Virus record (IMG/VR): IMGVR_UViG_3300027782_000068
Coordinates: 1 to 64,000 of that record
Reading direction: 5' to 3' (one strand)
DNA from: a virus
Length of the DNA stretch: 64,000 nt
Position numbers and translations under genes: made by a program. The notes beneath the pieces are model-generated. The model made no database searches and had not been told where the DNA came from. It worked only from the letters and a program-made list of their open reading frames with translations. This document shows positions 15,242 to 23,939 of this stretch, one piece after another. How positions within the stretch are numbered: the first letter of the stretch is position 1; each line of letters starts with the position of its first letter.

Positions 15242-15865
15242 ATGAAAGCCGTGATATGTGCCGCAGGCTTTGGGGCTAGATTAAAGCAAAATATTCCAAA
15301 AGCAATGGCCATGGTGAATGGCAAAAGAATTATAGATTACCAAATTAAAGCCCTAAAGAATTATGAAGAAATATATGTGGTAGTTGGATTCAGATCTAAT
15401 CTCATAATAGCTCATTTAAAAAAGCTAGATAATATTAAATTTATATTAAACAATGATCCTGACCTAGGCATAATGCACACTATGCGGCTGATTTCTAAGG
15501 AAATAAACGAATTGGCTCTAATTTTAGATGGCGATATTATAATTAATGACGAAATTCCTTTGTTTAATCATGAATTTATAGGTATAAGTGCCCCGATCTA
15601 CCATAATCAGGCCGACACTAAAGCCGATAAAAAGCATGTTTATGTTGGTACGAAAGAGTCCGAGCAAGACTCTGCAAATATTTTCTGTACTAACCCTAGT
15701 AAACACGATTGGAACACCTTATCCATTCATGAAACTTTATCAAGATCCTTACCTAAGCCGTTTTTGCGTTTTGATTCTTTTAAGATTAAAACGCCAGATG
15801 ATAAGAACGCTGCATATACTTGGTTAACTAAATTCAGCAATAGTAACCTCAAAAATAATCAGTAA
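15242..15865 (+). CDS. Sugar-phosphate nucleotidyltransferase-like protein
   Basis: 207 residues with the nucleotidyltransferase signature at the N-terminus, AAGFGARLKQNIPKAM (7-22), and a metal-binding-type LDGD (95-98). This fold joins NTP to a sugar phosphate (or phosphocholine, or similar) to give an activated NDP- or CDP-donor. It is somewhat short for the family (usually 230-290), so the C-terminal acceptor-specificity part is minimal. The start has AAAGGA seven bases upstream. It sits directly before three glycosyl/methyl-transfer genes, consistent with making their donor. Which nucleotide or sugar is used cannot be read from the sequence. Confidence 0.75.
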   Translation: MKAVICAAGFGARLKQNIPKAMAMVNGKRIIDYQIKALKNYEEIYVVVGFRSNLIIAHLKKLDNIKFILNNDPDLGIMHTMRLISKEINELALILDGDIIINDEIPLFNHEFIGISAPIYHNQADTKADKKHVYVGTKESEQDSANIFCTNPSKHDWNTLSIHETLSRSLPKPFLRFDSFKIKTPDDKNAAYTWLTKFSNSNLKNNQ

Positions 15866-15897
15866 TTATAATTTATTCCATTCATTTAGGTATCATT

Positions 15898-16548
15898 ATG
15901 CTCCGATTAAAAAATGTTACATTGTTTATGGCTGATGGGCGCACGGATAAAAAATCTTTTGAAAGCTCGCTTTTTGCTGTTAGGCAATGCATTGATAAAG
16001 TCGATTTTGGTGAAGTGATATTTCAATCGGCTTACGATTCAGATATCACAGGTGTCGGCTATAAAAAAATAAAGCCAATGGTTATCGGTGAGTATAGTAA
16101 ATTAATCAGTGGTAGTCTTACTGACCACATCAATACTAAATTTGTTCTTGTTGTTCAACATGATGGTTTTATTCTTAACACTGCTAATTGGAATCCTGAT
16201 TTTTTAAATTATGATTATATAGGCGCACCGTGGCTTTTGGAAGCTACCAAAAGACCCAACTGCCGAGTAGGTAATGGAGGGTTTAGCCTGCGTAGTAAAA
16301 AGCTTTTAGATGTTTGTAAAAAGCATTACGGCGGTACCTGGGATAATGAGGATTGGCAAATTTGCCTTGTCAATAAGCCATTATTTGAATCACACGGTAT
16401 AGTGTTTGCGCCTTTAGATGTAGCAACGTGGTTTTCGATAGAATCACACATACCTGAATATGATCATGATATTAAAAAGCGCTTTGGGTTTCATGGGCCG
16501 CGCCAATATGAGGCTGTGAATGCAGCTTATGGGTTTGATCTTAAATAA
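15898..16548 (+). CDS. DUF5672-like putative glycosyltransferase
   Basis: 216 residues. VQHDGFIL (86-93), YDYIGAPW (105-112), VGNGGFSLRS (124-133), an NEDW acidic motif and a C-terminal FGFHG match the DUF5672 family, found in capsule and O-antigen loci and thought to be glycosyltransferases. The conserved NGGFSLRS loop and the later acidic motif are the likely active-site elements. No signal peptide or membrane segment, so it should act in the cytoplasm. It lies between the nucleotidyltransferase and another glycosyltransferase on the same strand. Family membership is fairly sure; the chemistry is inferred. Confidence 0.75.
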   Translation: MLRLKNVTLFMADGRTDKKSFESSLFAVRQCIDKVDFGEVIFQSAYDSDITGVGYKKIKPMVIGEYSKLISGSLTDHINTKFVLVVQHDGFILNTANWNPDFLNYDYIGAPWLLEATKRPNCRVGNGGFSLRSKKLLDVCKKHYGGTWDNEDWQICLVNKPLFESHGIVFAPLDVATWFSIESHIPEYDHDIKKRFGFHGPRQYEAVNAAYGFDLK

Positions 16549-16557
16549 AAATACAGT

Positions 16558-17199
16558 ATGAGAAAATTATTAGTCGGTATACCTGTAATTTATGACGTGG
16601 CTTGTGTTAAGAGATGCTTAGCCCATGTTATTGGTGCCGACGGTATCCTTATAATCGACAATAATGCCACACCTGACATAAAAAAATTAATAGAGCCTTA
16701 CAATAAAATAATTAATGCTAAGAATGTTTATGTTAATCCAGCTTGGAATCAATTAATGGAGTATTTCTTAGCACATCCAGAGTTCGATACCTTAATTATC
16801 CTAAATAGCGATATTTATCTTAAAAATGACGTTTGTGCTAAGATAAAATTAATAGATCTTGATACTCAGAAGGTAATTCCGCTTGTGACTGGCGTTAGTG
16901 CCTTTTCCGATTCTCCCAACCCGACAACACAAGTAGTGCAGGATGGCGTCCCTGGCGTCTTCATCTGCTTGTCTCGCAAGATGGTTGAGTTAGTTTATCC
17001 GATACCTGGGGAGATAAAGTTATGGTTCGGCGATAATTGGATATTTGATAAACTTAAATTGTTAGATTATAAAATGACCGTTTATAGCGACCTTCAAGCC
17101 ATCATGGACTGGAGTCGTAGTATAGGTCTGCTACCTGAAGCAAACACAATAATAGAGGAGGATAAAAAAGCATGGAGCCTAATTTCAAAGAAGATATAA
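16558..17199 (+). CDS. Glycosyltransferase family 2-like protein
   Basis: 213 residues of GT-A type. The N-terminal strand KLLVGIPV leads to IIDNNAT (32-38), and LIILNSDIYL (79-88) carries the DxD-like metal site as NSD. AWNQLMEYF is a typical helix before that motif. It probably moves a sugar from a nucleotide donor to an unknown acceptor. The ribosome site is poor (no clear AGGA before the ATG), suggesting translation coupled to the preceding gene, whose stop lies ten bases upstream. Its end overlaps the next gene by 28 bases. Confidence 0.7.
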   Translation: MRKLLVGIPVIYDVACVKRCLAHVIGADGILIIDNNATPDIKKLIEPYNKIINAKNVYVNPAWNQLMEYFLAHPEFDTLIILNSDIYLKNDVCAKIKLIDLDTQKVIPLVTGVSAFSDSPNPTTQVVQDGVPGVFICLSRKMVELVYPIPGEIKLWFGDNWIFDKLKLLDYKMTVYSDLQAIMDWSRSIGLLPEANTIIEEDKKAWSLISKKI

Positions 17200-17780
17200 C
17201 TCACGTTGATATTATAAACCATCTGATCAGAGCATATAATTTTAAATCTTATTTAGAGATAGGTGTTCAAGGTAAAGTATGCTGGGATAAAATCGTATGC
17301 GCAGATAAAGTAGGTGTCGAGCCGGTCGGGGAAATGTTCGATGATAGGATCAAGTCGATGAATAGTGATCAATTCTTTGATCAGAATGGTCAGAATTTCG
17401 ATTTGATTTTTATAGATGGTGACCATGATGAAGCGCAAGTCACAAAAGATATCTTAAATTCCTTGAAATATATAAACCCAAATGGCGCAATAGTTCTCCA
17501 CGATGCCTATCCGCCTAGCGAGGATTTTGCTGTATCTTATAGGTGTGGAACAGTGTTTAGGTCGATATGGCACATTAGACATATAGCAAATATTGGGATT
17601 GTAACTTATACTGGCGATTTCGGGGTAGCTGTAATAAGAAAAAAACCTAGCATAAATAAGTACCACGCTAGCGTCGGATCTTATAAGGAATATATGGCTG
17701 CTTCTGACAATCTGATAAACAAGTGTGATTATTATTCTGAATTTAAAGAAAAGATAATCGCATTATTTAACAATGATTAA
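17172..17780 (+). CDS. Class I SAM-dependent methyltransferase
   Basis: 202 residues. Motif I is YLEIGVQGKVCW near residue 29, then LIFIDGDHDEAQV and GAIVLHDAYPP, the usual pattern of Methyltransf_24-type enzymes that act on small molecules or sugars. The start at 17172 is supported by GAGGAGG about ten bases upstream, inside the previous gene. It is the last plus-strand gene of the island; the next five genes run the other way and converge with it, leaving 17 bases and no visible terminator between. Confidence 0.75.
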   Translation: MEPNFKEDITHVDIINHLIRAYNFKSYLEIGVQGKVCWDKIVCADKVGVEPVGEMFDDRIKSMNSDQFFDQNGQNFDLIFIDGDHDEAQVTKDILNSLKYINPNGAIVLHDAYPPSEDFAVSYRCGTVFRSIWHIRHIANIGIVTYTGDFGVAVIRKKPSINKYHASVGSYKEYMAASDNLINKCDYYSEFKEKIIALFNND

Positions 17781-17797
17781 TTAACTCGCTTTAGGTT

Positions 17798-18358
17798 TTA
17801 GTTATCGAATACCACGAGTCCAGTCCCAGACCAATGGCCTATATGAGATATGTCATACTTCTCTTCTGGCAATTTATTGAATAAAATTCTTAGTTCAGGG
17901 AATTCAGTAATATCATCCATTATTAGTAAACCTGCCCACTTGATTGACCTTAGATGGTTTATGAATAATTCTTCGTAGACTCCATCATGAAACGTGTCTA
18001 ATAGAATAATTGAGGTATTCTTGAAATCTTCGAATTTTGTTGCTTCGCCGATTCTATATTCGGTGTTACTTGTATTTTCTTGTGTATGGTGCTTCTGGAT
18101 GTCGTAAGAAATAATTTTATTATTTAGGTTATTGCTTAGTGCTATCGCTGAATACCCTCGATATGTTCCTACATCTAATATTTGGCTGCCGCTGACTTGC
18201 CTACTAATATATGATAATAATCTATAATGTTCTACCCCTGCTGGTGCTTGATACACCGCAGTGAATGAACCGTCGATTTTATCTAGATCTCTAGAGATGT
18301 CGGTATCAGACATTGCACTCTTAGTCATCGCTAATAGATTCTTTACGATTTGCTTCAT
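17798..18358 (-). CDS. Class I SAM-dependent methyltransferase
   Basis: 186 residues. ILDVGTYRGYSAIALS is motif I, IILLDTFHDG the acidic second motif, and GLLIMDDITEFPELR the strand that follows, as in Methyltransf_24/catechol O-methyltransferase-like proteins. It is last in the minus-strand run of five genes (20348-21094 reads first). It is not a close copy of the methyltransferase at 17172, so the two likely have different acceptors. Substrate unknown. Confidence 0.75.
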   Translation of the reverse strand: MKQIVKNLLAMTKSAMSDTDISRDLDKIDGSFTAVYQAPAGVEHYRLLSYISRQVSGSQILDVGTYRGYSAIALSNNLNNKIISYDIQKHHTQENTSNTEYRIGEATKFEDFKNTSIILLDTFHDGVYEELFINHLRSIKWAGLLIMDDITEFPELRILFNKLPEEKYDISHIGHWSGTGLVVFDN

Positions 18359-18367
18359 TTCATTCCC

Positions 18368-18874
18368 TTATGAGTGTGCTGTTATAAAACTGTTAATATC
18401 TTCACTCATCAGCAGATGAGCATTGTCGATTATCTTTTGTTCATTCCAATTCCACCATTTAATATCTAATAGTCTATTTATCTGTTCGTCTGTAAATCTT
18501 TTCCTCGTTATATTGGCCGGCGATCCGACAACTATGCTATATGGCTGAATATCTTTTGTTACTATAGATCTAGCCCCGACCACGGCACCATCGCCTATTG
18601 TAACACCGCTCATTATCATGCATCCTTCGCCTATCCACACATCGTTTCCGATGTGTATATCTCCTCTACATACTGGGTGACCGGCTAGATGAGCACAATT
18701 CTTTAGCTTTTCATTTAATGGATAAGTCGTGATAAACTTAGTGTTATGGCCAAAACCACCATCGCAGATACAGCCATCGGCTATAGAGCTATAATTTCCT
18801 ATCGTTATGCTATTAAGGGTCCCACGTCTAATAATGCTTTCATATGATCCTTGCCCTATTTTTAAATCGCCCAC
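18368..18874 (-). CDS. Left-handed beta-helix (hexapeptide repeat) acetyltransferase
   Basis: 168 residues built of hexapeptide repeats, for example IHIGNDVWIGEGCMIMSGVT and IGDGAVVGARSIVTKDI, followed by the family's YSIVVGSPANI turn. This is the CatB/xenobiotic acetyltransferase and WbbJ/Maa type of trimeric enzyme, which moves acetyl from acetyl-CoA to sugars or antibiotics. In this setting O-acetylation of a sugar is the sensible guess. A TATA-like CATAAATA (minus strand, about 18890) sits just upstream of the start and could be a promoter. Confidence 0.85.
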   Translation of the reverse strand: MGDLKIGQGSYESIIRRGTLNSITIGNYSSIADGCICDGGFGHNTKFITTYPLNEKLKNCAHLAGHPVCRGDIHIGNDVWIGEGCMIMSGVTIGDGAVVGARSIVTKDIQPYSIVVGSPANITRKRFTDEQINRLLDIKWWNWNEQKIIDNAHLLMSEDINSFITAHS

Positions 18875-18904
18875 TTCTTTTCCCTATATTTATGATAAAG
18901 ATAA

Positions 18905-19711
18905 TTACTTGCAAAAATCTTCTTTCAATATATCGACTGTCGCTTTCCAGTCTTCGACTAAACCGAAATCTTCAATCACCGTATACCATTCGGCATCGAC
19001 TTCTTTATTTAATAACCCAAAGCAGCCGACTAATTTTTTTACGTATTTGCTATATTTAAGGATGAATTCAAGTTTATTACTATCGTCATATTTTATTGCG
19101 TCTGCCAGTGCGCTTGGCGACCCCCACGTTTTAGCATGCTGCTTTAATTTCTTTGCCCATATCTGTGGCGATAAATAGCCTATATCATGGCACGCGATAT
19201 TGTCATGGTGTTTATAATTCTCGTTGTTATGGGGGTCTGCAGACAAATAGGCACCATCCTGCACAAACCTTTCTTTACAATCCCTATTTAGCAAAACAGC
19301 ACCAAAGTGGGAAATGCCGCATTTAATATATAGTTTAACGTGTTGGATTTTAAAACAGAGGCTGCTCGCCGTTGGATTAGAAATATATTCATGGATCTGT
19401 CTAATACCTTCAATACTAAACAAGATGTCGGCCTGTAATGATAGTATGAAATCTGGTTTGAGCATATTAAAAGTATTTTCCAGACATTTATTCTGGGCTG
19501 CTGCTATGTCTTGAGGATTCTTAATCTTTTTATCGATGTTTATAATTTGCACTTTAGGCGTATTACTTAGAGTATCTTTTAGAATATTGTAACTGATATC
19601 GTCACCACCATATACCATGAATTGGTCTACAAAAGTTAGATTACGCATAATATATGATACAGGGTATTCTATAACTTGTTGGTTGTCGACATAGATATTA
19701 CATGCTAACAT
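18905..19711 (-). CDS. Putative glycosyltransferase (GT-A-like)
   Basis: 268 residues. FILSLQADILFSIEGI has the form of a GT-A strand with a degenerate DxD (QAD), preceded by a Rossmann-like N-terminal half (FVDQFMVYGGDD, KVQIINIDKK). A later stretch, DNIACHDIGYLSPQIWAKKL, is typical of family-2-like transferases acting on glycans. Its first seven bases overlap the preceding FkbM gene, so the two are translated together. Family assignment is moderate; donor and acceptor unknown. Confidence 0.6.
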   Translation of the reverse strand: MLACNIYVDNQQVIEYPVSYIMRNLTFVDQFMVYGGDDISYNILKDTLSNTPKVQIINIDKKIKNPQDIAAAQNKCLENTFNMLKPDFILSLQADILFSIEGIRQIHEYISNPTASSLCFKIQHVKLYIKCGISHFGAVLLNRDCKERFVQDGAYLSADPHNNENYKHHDNIACHDIGYLSPQIWAKKLKQHAKTWGSPSALADAIKYDDSNKLEFILKYSKYVKKLVGCFGLLNKEVDAEWYTVIEDFGLVEDWKATVDILKEDFCK

Positions 19712-20286
19712 GTGATTGCCTTTTTTGCTGTTAGATCGGTATCGGTTATTGCAAGCTCATAGCCTAAGTTTTTTAAATATGCACAGACACCATCAAATTT
19801 AGGCCCACGCTTAAAAACACCGTCTGAATGTGCAATTTCGAAGTGGATATAATCAACAGGTGTTATAGCAAGATCTAGACTCATAAGAATATCGATGTCT
19901 TGTCCCTCAGCATCGATGAATAGATAATTTATGAATTTGATATTATGTTTAGATAATAAGTCTGTTAAAGTCATATTTGATACTTCATTTGACACTATTC
20001 TATCTTCCGGACATCCGTGATCGATTAAATGCTTACTGTTTAGTGTGCTAGTTTCATAATCATAGCCGTGATGAAAGTATATGGTTTCGGTCTTTTTTAG
20101 CGAGTTACTTATTATGCAGTTTTCGATAAAAACATTATTTAAGTCTTTATAGCAGTTTGCTAGTCTTTCTAAAACATATATGATAGGTTCGACTAATATT
20201 ATTTTATCGAATGGCATTTCATGGTTTTTTATTAATACCGTAACATGGTCGTTACCGCGGTTTGCGCCAATTTGCACAAGATTCAT
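19705..20286 (-). CDS. FkbM-family methyltransferase
   Basis: 193 residues. VQIGANRGNDHV is motif I, IILVEPIIYVLERL the acidic second motif, and NYLFIDAEGQDIDIL the DxEG motif that marks FkbM proteins. These methylate hydroxyl groups of sugars and polyketides and are common in phage and bacterial glycan loci. Upstream on the minus strand, at about 20302-20309, a TATAAATA box sits some 16-23 bases before the ATG and resembles a T4 late promoter. It overlaps the next gene by seven bases. Confidence 0.85.
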   Translation of the reverse strand: MNLVQIGANRGNDHVTVLIKNHEMPFDKIILVEPIIYVLERLANCYKDLNNVFIENCIISNSLKKTETIYFHHGYDYETSTLNSKHLIDHGCPEDRIVSNEVSNMTLTDLLSKHNIKFINYLFIDAEGQDIDILMSLDLAITPVDYIHFEIAHSDGVFKRGPKFDGVCAYLKNLGYELAITDTDLTAKKAITC

Positions 20287-20301
20287 AGTGATCTCTCTGT
20301 T

Positions 20302-20309
20302 TATTTATA
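20302..20309 (-). promoter_or_regulatory. T4-type late promoter-like TATAAATA
   Basis: An eight-base TATAAATA on the minus strand between two minus-strand genes, just upstream of the FkbM gene. It equals the T4 late consensus, but lies in an almost palindromic A/T stretch where such a match is cheap, so it is only a candidate. Confidence 0.35.
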
Positions 20310-20347
20310 AATAATGTTCGCTTTGTATATTTAAAAAAAAATCATAG

Positions 20348-21094
20348 TCATTTTATATCATGCTTAAAATTATATGCTAAGAGGTCTTCAGTCTCGTTGT
20401 TATTATGATGGTTAAAATAACTCATCGGCCTTATATATTCTGGGTGGTCTGGTGTTAGGTTTGGCATCCCTCTTGCGACCTTCTTCTCGAATTCTCCTAT
20501 GGTCTTAACGAAATAGTGGTTTAATTGAGCGGCTTCAGCTGTACCACCTTCAGCACTACCTTTGTCTATTATTTCTATTCCATTTGTAAAGTATGTCGTA
20601 CCCACTCTGTTATGAGCAGTCATAATCATATCTTTGTCTAATTTAACTATTGATTTAAAATATAGATCAAGACTTTCATTCCTCTTAGTGAATCTATCAA
20701 TAACGCTGTAATTATCGTTTACTATGACTTCATGGCCGTTTGCGCCAAAAAAATACCAGCTTATGCCTATCGCTGGGTATTGTTTATACTCTTCCAGAAA
20801 TTCATTAATATTAGAATGTCTTTTTAAGACTAAAAACTCATCGACATCAAAGAAAGCGGCCCATTCGAATTCATCATGATGTTTTTGTATAAATGTATTA
20901 TAAACTTCAAATTGTTTACCGTAGCCGTCTAATTCATATTTTATAACATCCGGATGCTCATAACTACATCTCCAATCATTTTGGTATATGAATATTTTAT
21001 CGAATCCAAGTTTAATATAGTATTCAACCCATTCTTGTATATAATTATCTTCATTCTTGGCTGTGCATACTAAGGCCGTATTAAACTTTTTCAT
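20348..21094 (-). CDS. GT92/DUF23-like glycosyltransferase
   Basis: 248 residues from the ATG at 21094, chosen because the family's conserved TALVCTAKNED begins only four residues in; an upstream in-frame ATG at 21154 would add 20 residues and lacks a ribosome site. NYIQEWVEYYIKLGFDKIFI, then AAFFDVDEFLVL (the DxD motif) and AQLNHYFVKTIGEFEKKVA are the hallmarks of family 92-like transferases, usually galactosyltransferases in characterised members. It is the first gene of the minus-strand half of the island. Confidence 0.8.
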   Translation of the reverse strand: MKKFNTALVCTAKNEDNYIQEWVEYYIKLGFDKIFIYQNDWRCSYEHPDVIKYELDGYGKQFEVYNTFIQKHHDEFEWAAFFDVDEFLVLKRHSNINEFLEEYKQYPAIGISWYFFGANGHEVIVNDNYSVIDRFTKRNESLDLYFKSIVKLDKDMIMTAHNRVGTTYFTNGIEIIDKGSAEGGTAEAAQLNHYFVKTIGEFEKKVARGMPNLTPDHPEYIRPMSYFNHHNNNETEDLLAYNFKHDIK

Positions 21095-21262
21095 TATAAA
21101 TGCTTTCCTACTAAAAGATCTAATGGTGGCAGCTTTGCCTGTAATCAGCATCAAAAAACAAAGTAATATATTTACGAACCAAGAGATGTATTTACGGCTA
21201 TGATCTCTGAGATTTCCTAGAGCGGTTTCATTCTTGTAGACGATAACTTATTGAAAATCGAG

Positions 21263-21274
21263 TGGTAATTACCA
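21263..21274. promoter_or_regulatory. 12-bp perfect palindrome TGGTAATTACCA between divergent genes
   Basis: A perfect twelve-base palindrome in the 267-base gap between the divergent starts at 21094 (minus) and 21362 (plus). This gap must hold promoters for both halves of the glycan island; a TATAAT-like stretch is at about 21319-21325. The palindrome is therefore a reasonable operator candidate for a dimeric repressor. No second copy was noticed in the window. Confidence 0.35.
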
Positions 21275-21361
21275 TATGCCTGCGATAGTTAACGCTATTG
21301 TAGAATAAACACTGGTGTATTATAATTATAAGTTAGTTTTTTCCTCACGTCAAGGATCATC

Positions 21362-22114
21362 ATGAAAATACTCGGCTTTGTACCACTTCACTATGGCGCA
21401 GAATATTTAGACTTATGTTTAGATTCTTTAAAACCTTTCTGTGATAAGGTTTATGTATCATATTCAAAGAAGGCATCACACGGTCACATTCCACTTTTTA
21501 ATGGTAAATTGGTACAATGTCCAGACTCAAGAGACTCTATTTTTAATATAGCACACAAGAATCTTGGTGATAAACTGATATGGGAAGAAGCAGATTCTTA
21601 TCCTAGGGAAGCATCTCATAGACACTCTGTTTATAATCATGTGGCCGGTTACGATATGATCGTTACTGCTGATTCTGATGAAGTCATAGATAAAGAAACC
21701 TTTATGGAAGGTGTCAAAATGGCTTATGATGGTCCACATAGACTTTATGGGACATCCAATTATATCAATTTTTGGAGATCATTTAACCACGTTGTTAAAG
21801 ATGGTTTCAGCCCCATTAGGATGTTTAATCTTAGAAGATCAGGTGGCCAAGGACATGGCTTGCCGACTAAGATATATCATTTTGGCACTTGTCAGCGTAA
21901 AGAAGTGATGGAATACAAATATCTTTGTCATGGTCATAAGGACGAATTACGTACGAATTGGTTAAAAGATGTGTATTATGGTTGGACGCCAGAAAATCAG
22001 ATACAAAATCTTCATCCAGTAGCAAATGGTATTTGGAATGCTGAAGCTATAGACAAGAATACTCTACCTGATTATATTAAATCACATCCGAATTTTATGA
22101 AAGAACTTGTATAA
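21362..22114 (+). CDS. Putative glycosyltransferase (GT2-like)
   Basis: 250 residues. It opens with ILGFVPLHYGAEYLDLCLDSL, the first strand and helix of a family-2-like fold, and has VTADSDEVID with an acidic DSD at the expected place. The C-terminal half (HFGTCQRKEVMEYKYLCHGH) is rich in His and Cys. It begins the plus-strand transcript that continues into gp46, with stop and next start abutting (TAA then ATG), so a glycosyltransferase and a recombination protein appear co-transcribed. Acceptor unknown. Confidence 0.65.
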   Translation: MKILGFVPLHYGAEYLDLCLDSLKPFCDKVYVSYSKKASHGHIPLFNGKLVQCPDSRDSIFNIAHKNLGDKLIWEEADSYPREASHRHSVYNHVAGYDMIVTADSDEVIDKETFMEGVKMAYDGPHRLYGTSNYINFWRSFNHVVKDGFSPIRMFNLRRSGGQGHGLPTKIYHFGTCQRKEVMEYKYLCHGHKDELRTNWLKDVYYGWTPENQIQNLHPVANGIWNAEAIDKNTLPDYIKSHPNFMKELV

Positions 22115-23929
22115 ATGTTGGAAATCAAATCGGTAAAGTGGCGCAATTTTTTATCTTATGGTGATTATGAATCGGTGCTATCGCTTGAAGACCCTGGGAG
22201 TTGTCTGATTACAGGTGAAATAGATACTGGGAATTCGACTCAAGTCGGTTCAGAAGACATTCGCAAATCAAATGGTTCAGGTAAGAGCTCAATTCCAAAT
22301 GTCGTGCTGTGGGGACTGTTTGGTCGAACTATGCACGCTTCATCGGCTGGTGATTCTATAATTAATCACTTTACCGGCAAGACCTGTGAAGTGATTATCG
22401 ATTTTAAAAATGGTGATCAGATTATAAGGCGAAGACAAAAAGGTGGCACTACAGAAGTGTTATTTAGTAGAGATGGCGACGAGACAAGGATATCCGCCGA
22501 CACTGTTTCTACATCTAAAGCTATGCAATCGCAGTTGAATAAGACTTTTAACCTCGATTATGACATATTTTGTGGCAGTGTTTTCTTTAATCAATATGGT
22601 CGGTCTTGGATGGAAATGAGCGAGGTGGCTAGGAAAAAAGCTCTTGAAAAAATACTAAGAGTCGATAGGTTTAGTTTTTACGCCAAGATAGCAAAAGCTA
22701 AATCCGATAATGCCCAATTCCTATTCACAAATATTAAATCTAAAATCACAGACCTTGAAGCCAATAGAGATAGAACGATAAGTGATATCGAGTCTTATCG
22801 TGAAGAAAGTGGCGCTTATGAGATCAAAAGAGCTAAAAGGATTTCTGATATTGATTCCATGATCGAAACTATAAATGGAAAAATCGGTAGTATAACTATT
22901 CCTGACATCGACAAATTAACTGAAAAATGGAGATTGATAGAAAAGATTAAAGCCGAGATAGACAGATTGAAGTCTGAAGATGCTGGGCACTTTAGGACGA
23001 TTGCCACGATAGAATCTAATCTATCTGTTTTAAAAAAGCGGCGTGATGAGGTTAATAAGCTACAGGGTAAGAGTTGCGTTGCTTGCCAACAGTCTATACC
23101 TTCAAGTATGATAACTAACAATTTAGATAAGATAGAAAAAGAATTATCGATATTTAACACACAGCTGCTAGATGCTTCGGCTGCCAGAGAAGAAAGCAAC
23201 AAGGTTATCAAAAAATATGAGGCGATGCTGGCCACAAAAATTCCTAACATAACGATCATGGAAGCTAATAATCTTTCGACAATAGTTCTAAATTATAAAG
23301 CTGAGATTAAAAGGTTAACATTATTAAGGACAGAAGCAGAAACGGATTGCGACCCAAATCAAACCATCATTGAGCGGTTGGATGGTAGACTTAAAGACAT
23401 TCTAGCCAATATTGTAAAGCATAGTAGTGATTTAGAAGACATTACAGTTTTAGACAAGCATTATACCTATTTATACAAATCATATAATGATAGGAATAAG
23501 GTTAAAAGCTTTATGTGCGAAGAACACTTGCCATATATTAATTCAAGATTAGAACATTATTTGGGTATACTTGGTCTAGACATTAAGATAAAGATCGAAA
23601 ATGACCTTAGGATAACAAGTAATATGTGGGGTTATGAATATCAGTCAGGCGGCGAAAGGAAAAGAACTGATCTTGCTTTCATGCTTGCATCTTATGATTT
23701 TTATGAAGTAATGTATGGTAGACAGTGTAATCTGATGGTACTAGATGAGGTCGATGGCAGGATGGATGAAGATGGTATCGAAGGCCTTATTAGCATTATT
23801 AGAAATGATTTGTCATCTAGGATCGACAATATATTAATTATTTCACACCGTAACCAAATGTTTGATGTTTTTGATAGGGAATTGAAGGTAAAAAGAATTA
23901 ACAGATTTTCTATACTATCTGGGAATTAA
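22115..23929 (+). CDS. gp46: gp46/SbcC/Rad50-like recombination ATPase
   Basis: 604 residues. The N-terminus WRNFLSYG is followed by Walker A SNGSGKSS (about 53-60). A long coiled coil is split by a zinc hook, CVAC near residue 321. The ABC signature SGGERKRTDLAF is near 511 and Walker B MVLDEVDG near 538. It joins two gp47 subunits to form the end-resecting nuclease. Residues 30-50 hold an insertion before Walker A (GEIDTGNSTQVG) not typical of Rad50. Length is close to T4 gp46 (560). Confidence 0.95.
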   Translation: MLEIKSVKWRNFLSYGDYESVLSLEDPGSCLITGEIDTGNSTQVGSEDIRKSNGSGKSSIPNVVLWGLFGRTMHASSAGDSIINHFTGKTCEVIIDFKNGDQIIRRRQKGGTTEVLFSRDGDETRISADTVSTSKAMQSQLNKTFNLDYDIFCGSVFFNQYGRSWMEMSEVARKKALEKILRVDRFSFYAKIAKAKSDNAQFLFTNIKSKITDLEANRDRTISDIESYREESGAYEIKRAKRISDIDSMIETINGKIGSITIPDIDKLTEKWRLIEKIKAEIDRLKSEDAGHFRTIATIESNLSVLKKRRDEVNKLQGKSCVACQQSIPSSMITNNLDKIEKELSIFNTQLLDASAAREESNKVIKKYEAMLATKIPNITIMEANNLSTIVLNYKAEIKRLTLLRTEAETDCDPNQTIIERLDGRLKDILANIVKHSSDLEDITVLDKHYTYLYKSYNDRNKVKSFMCEEHLPYINSRLEHYLGILGLDIKIKIENDLRITSNMWGYEYQSGGERKRTDLAFMLASYDFYEVMYGRQCNLMVLDEVDGRMDEDGIEGLISIIRNDLSSRIDNILIISHRNQMFDVFDRELKVKRINRFSILSGN

Positions 23930-23939
23930 ATATAAATAT

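Noticed and set aside
14555-22114. DNA glucosylation system of the T4 type
   Set aside because: No alpha- or beta-glucosyltransferase of T4 type and no dCMP hydroxymethylase seen; the transferases look like capsule and O-antigen enzymes.
23931-23938. TATAAATA as a late promoter for the gene at 23940
   Set aside because: It lies one base from the ATG, so transcription would start inside the gene.
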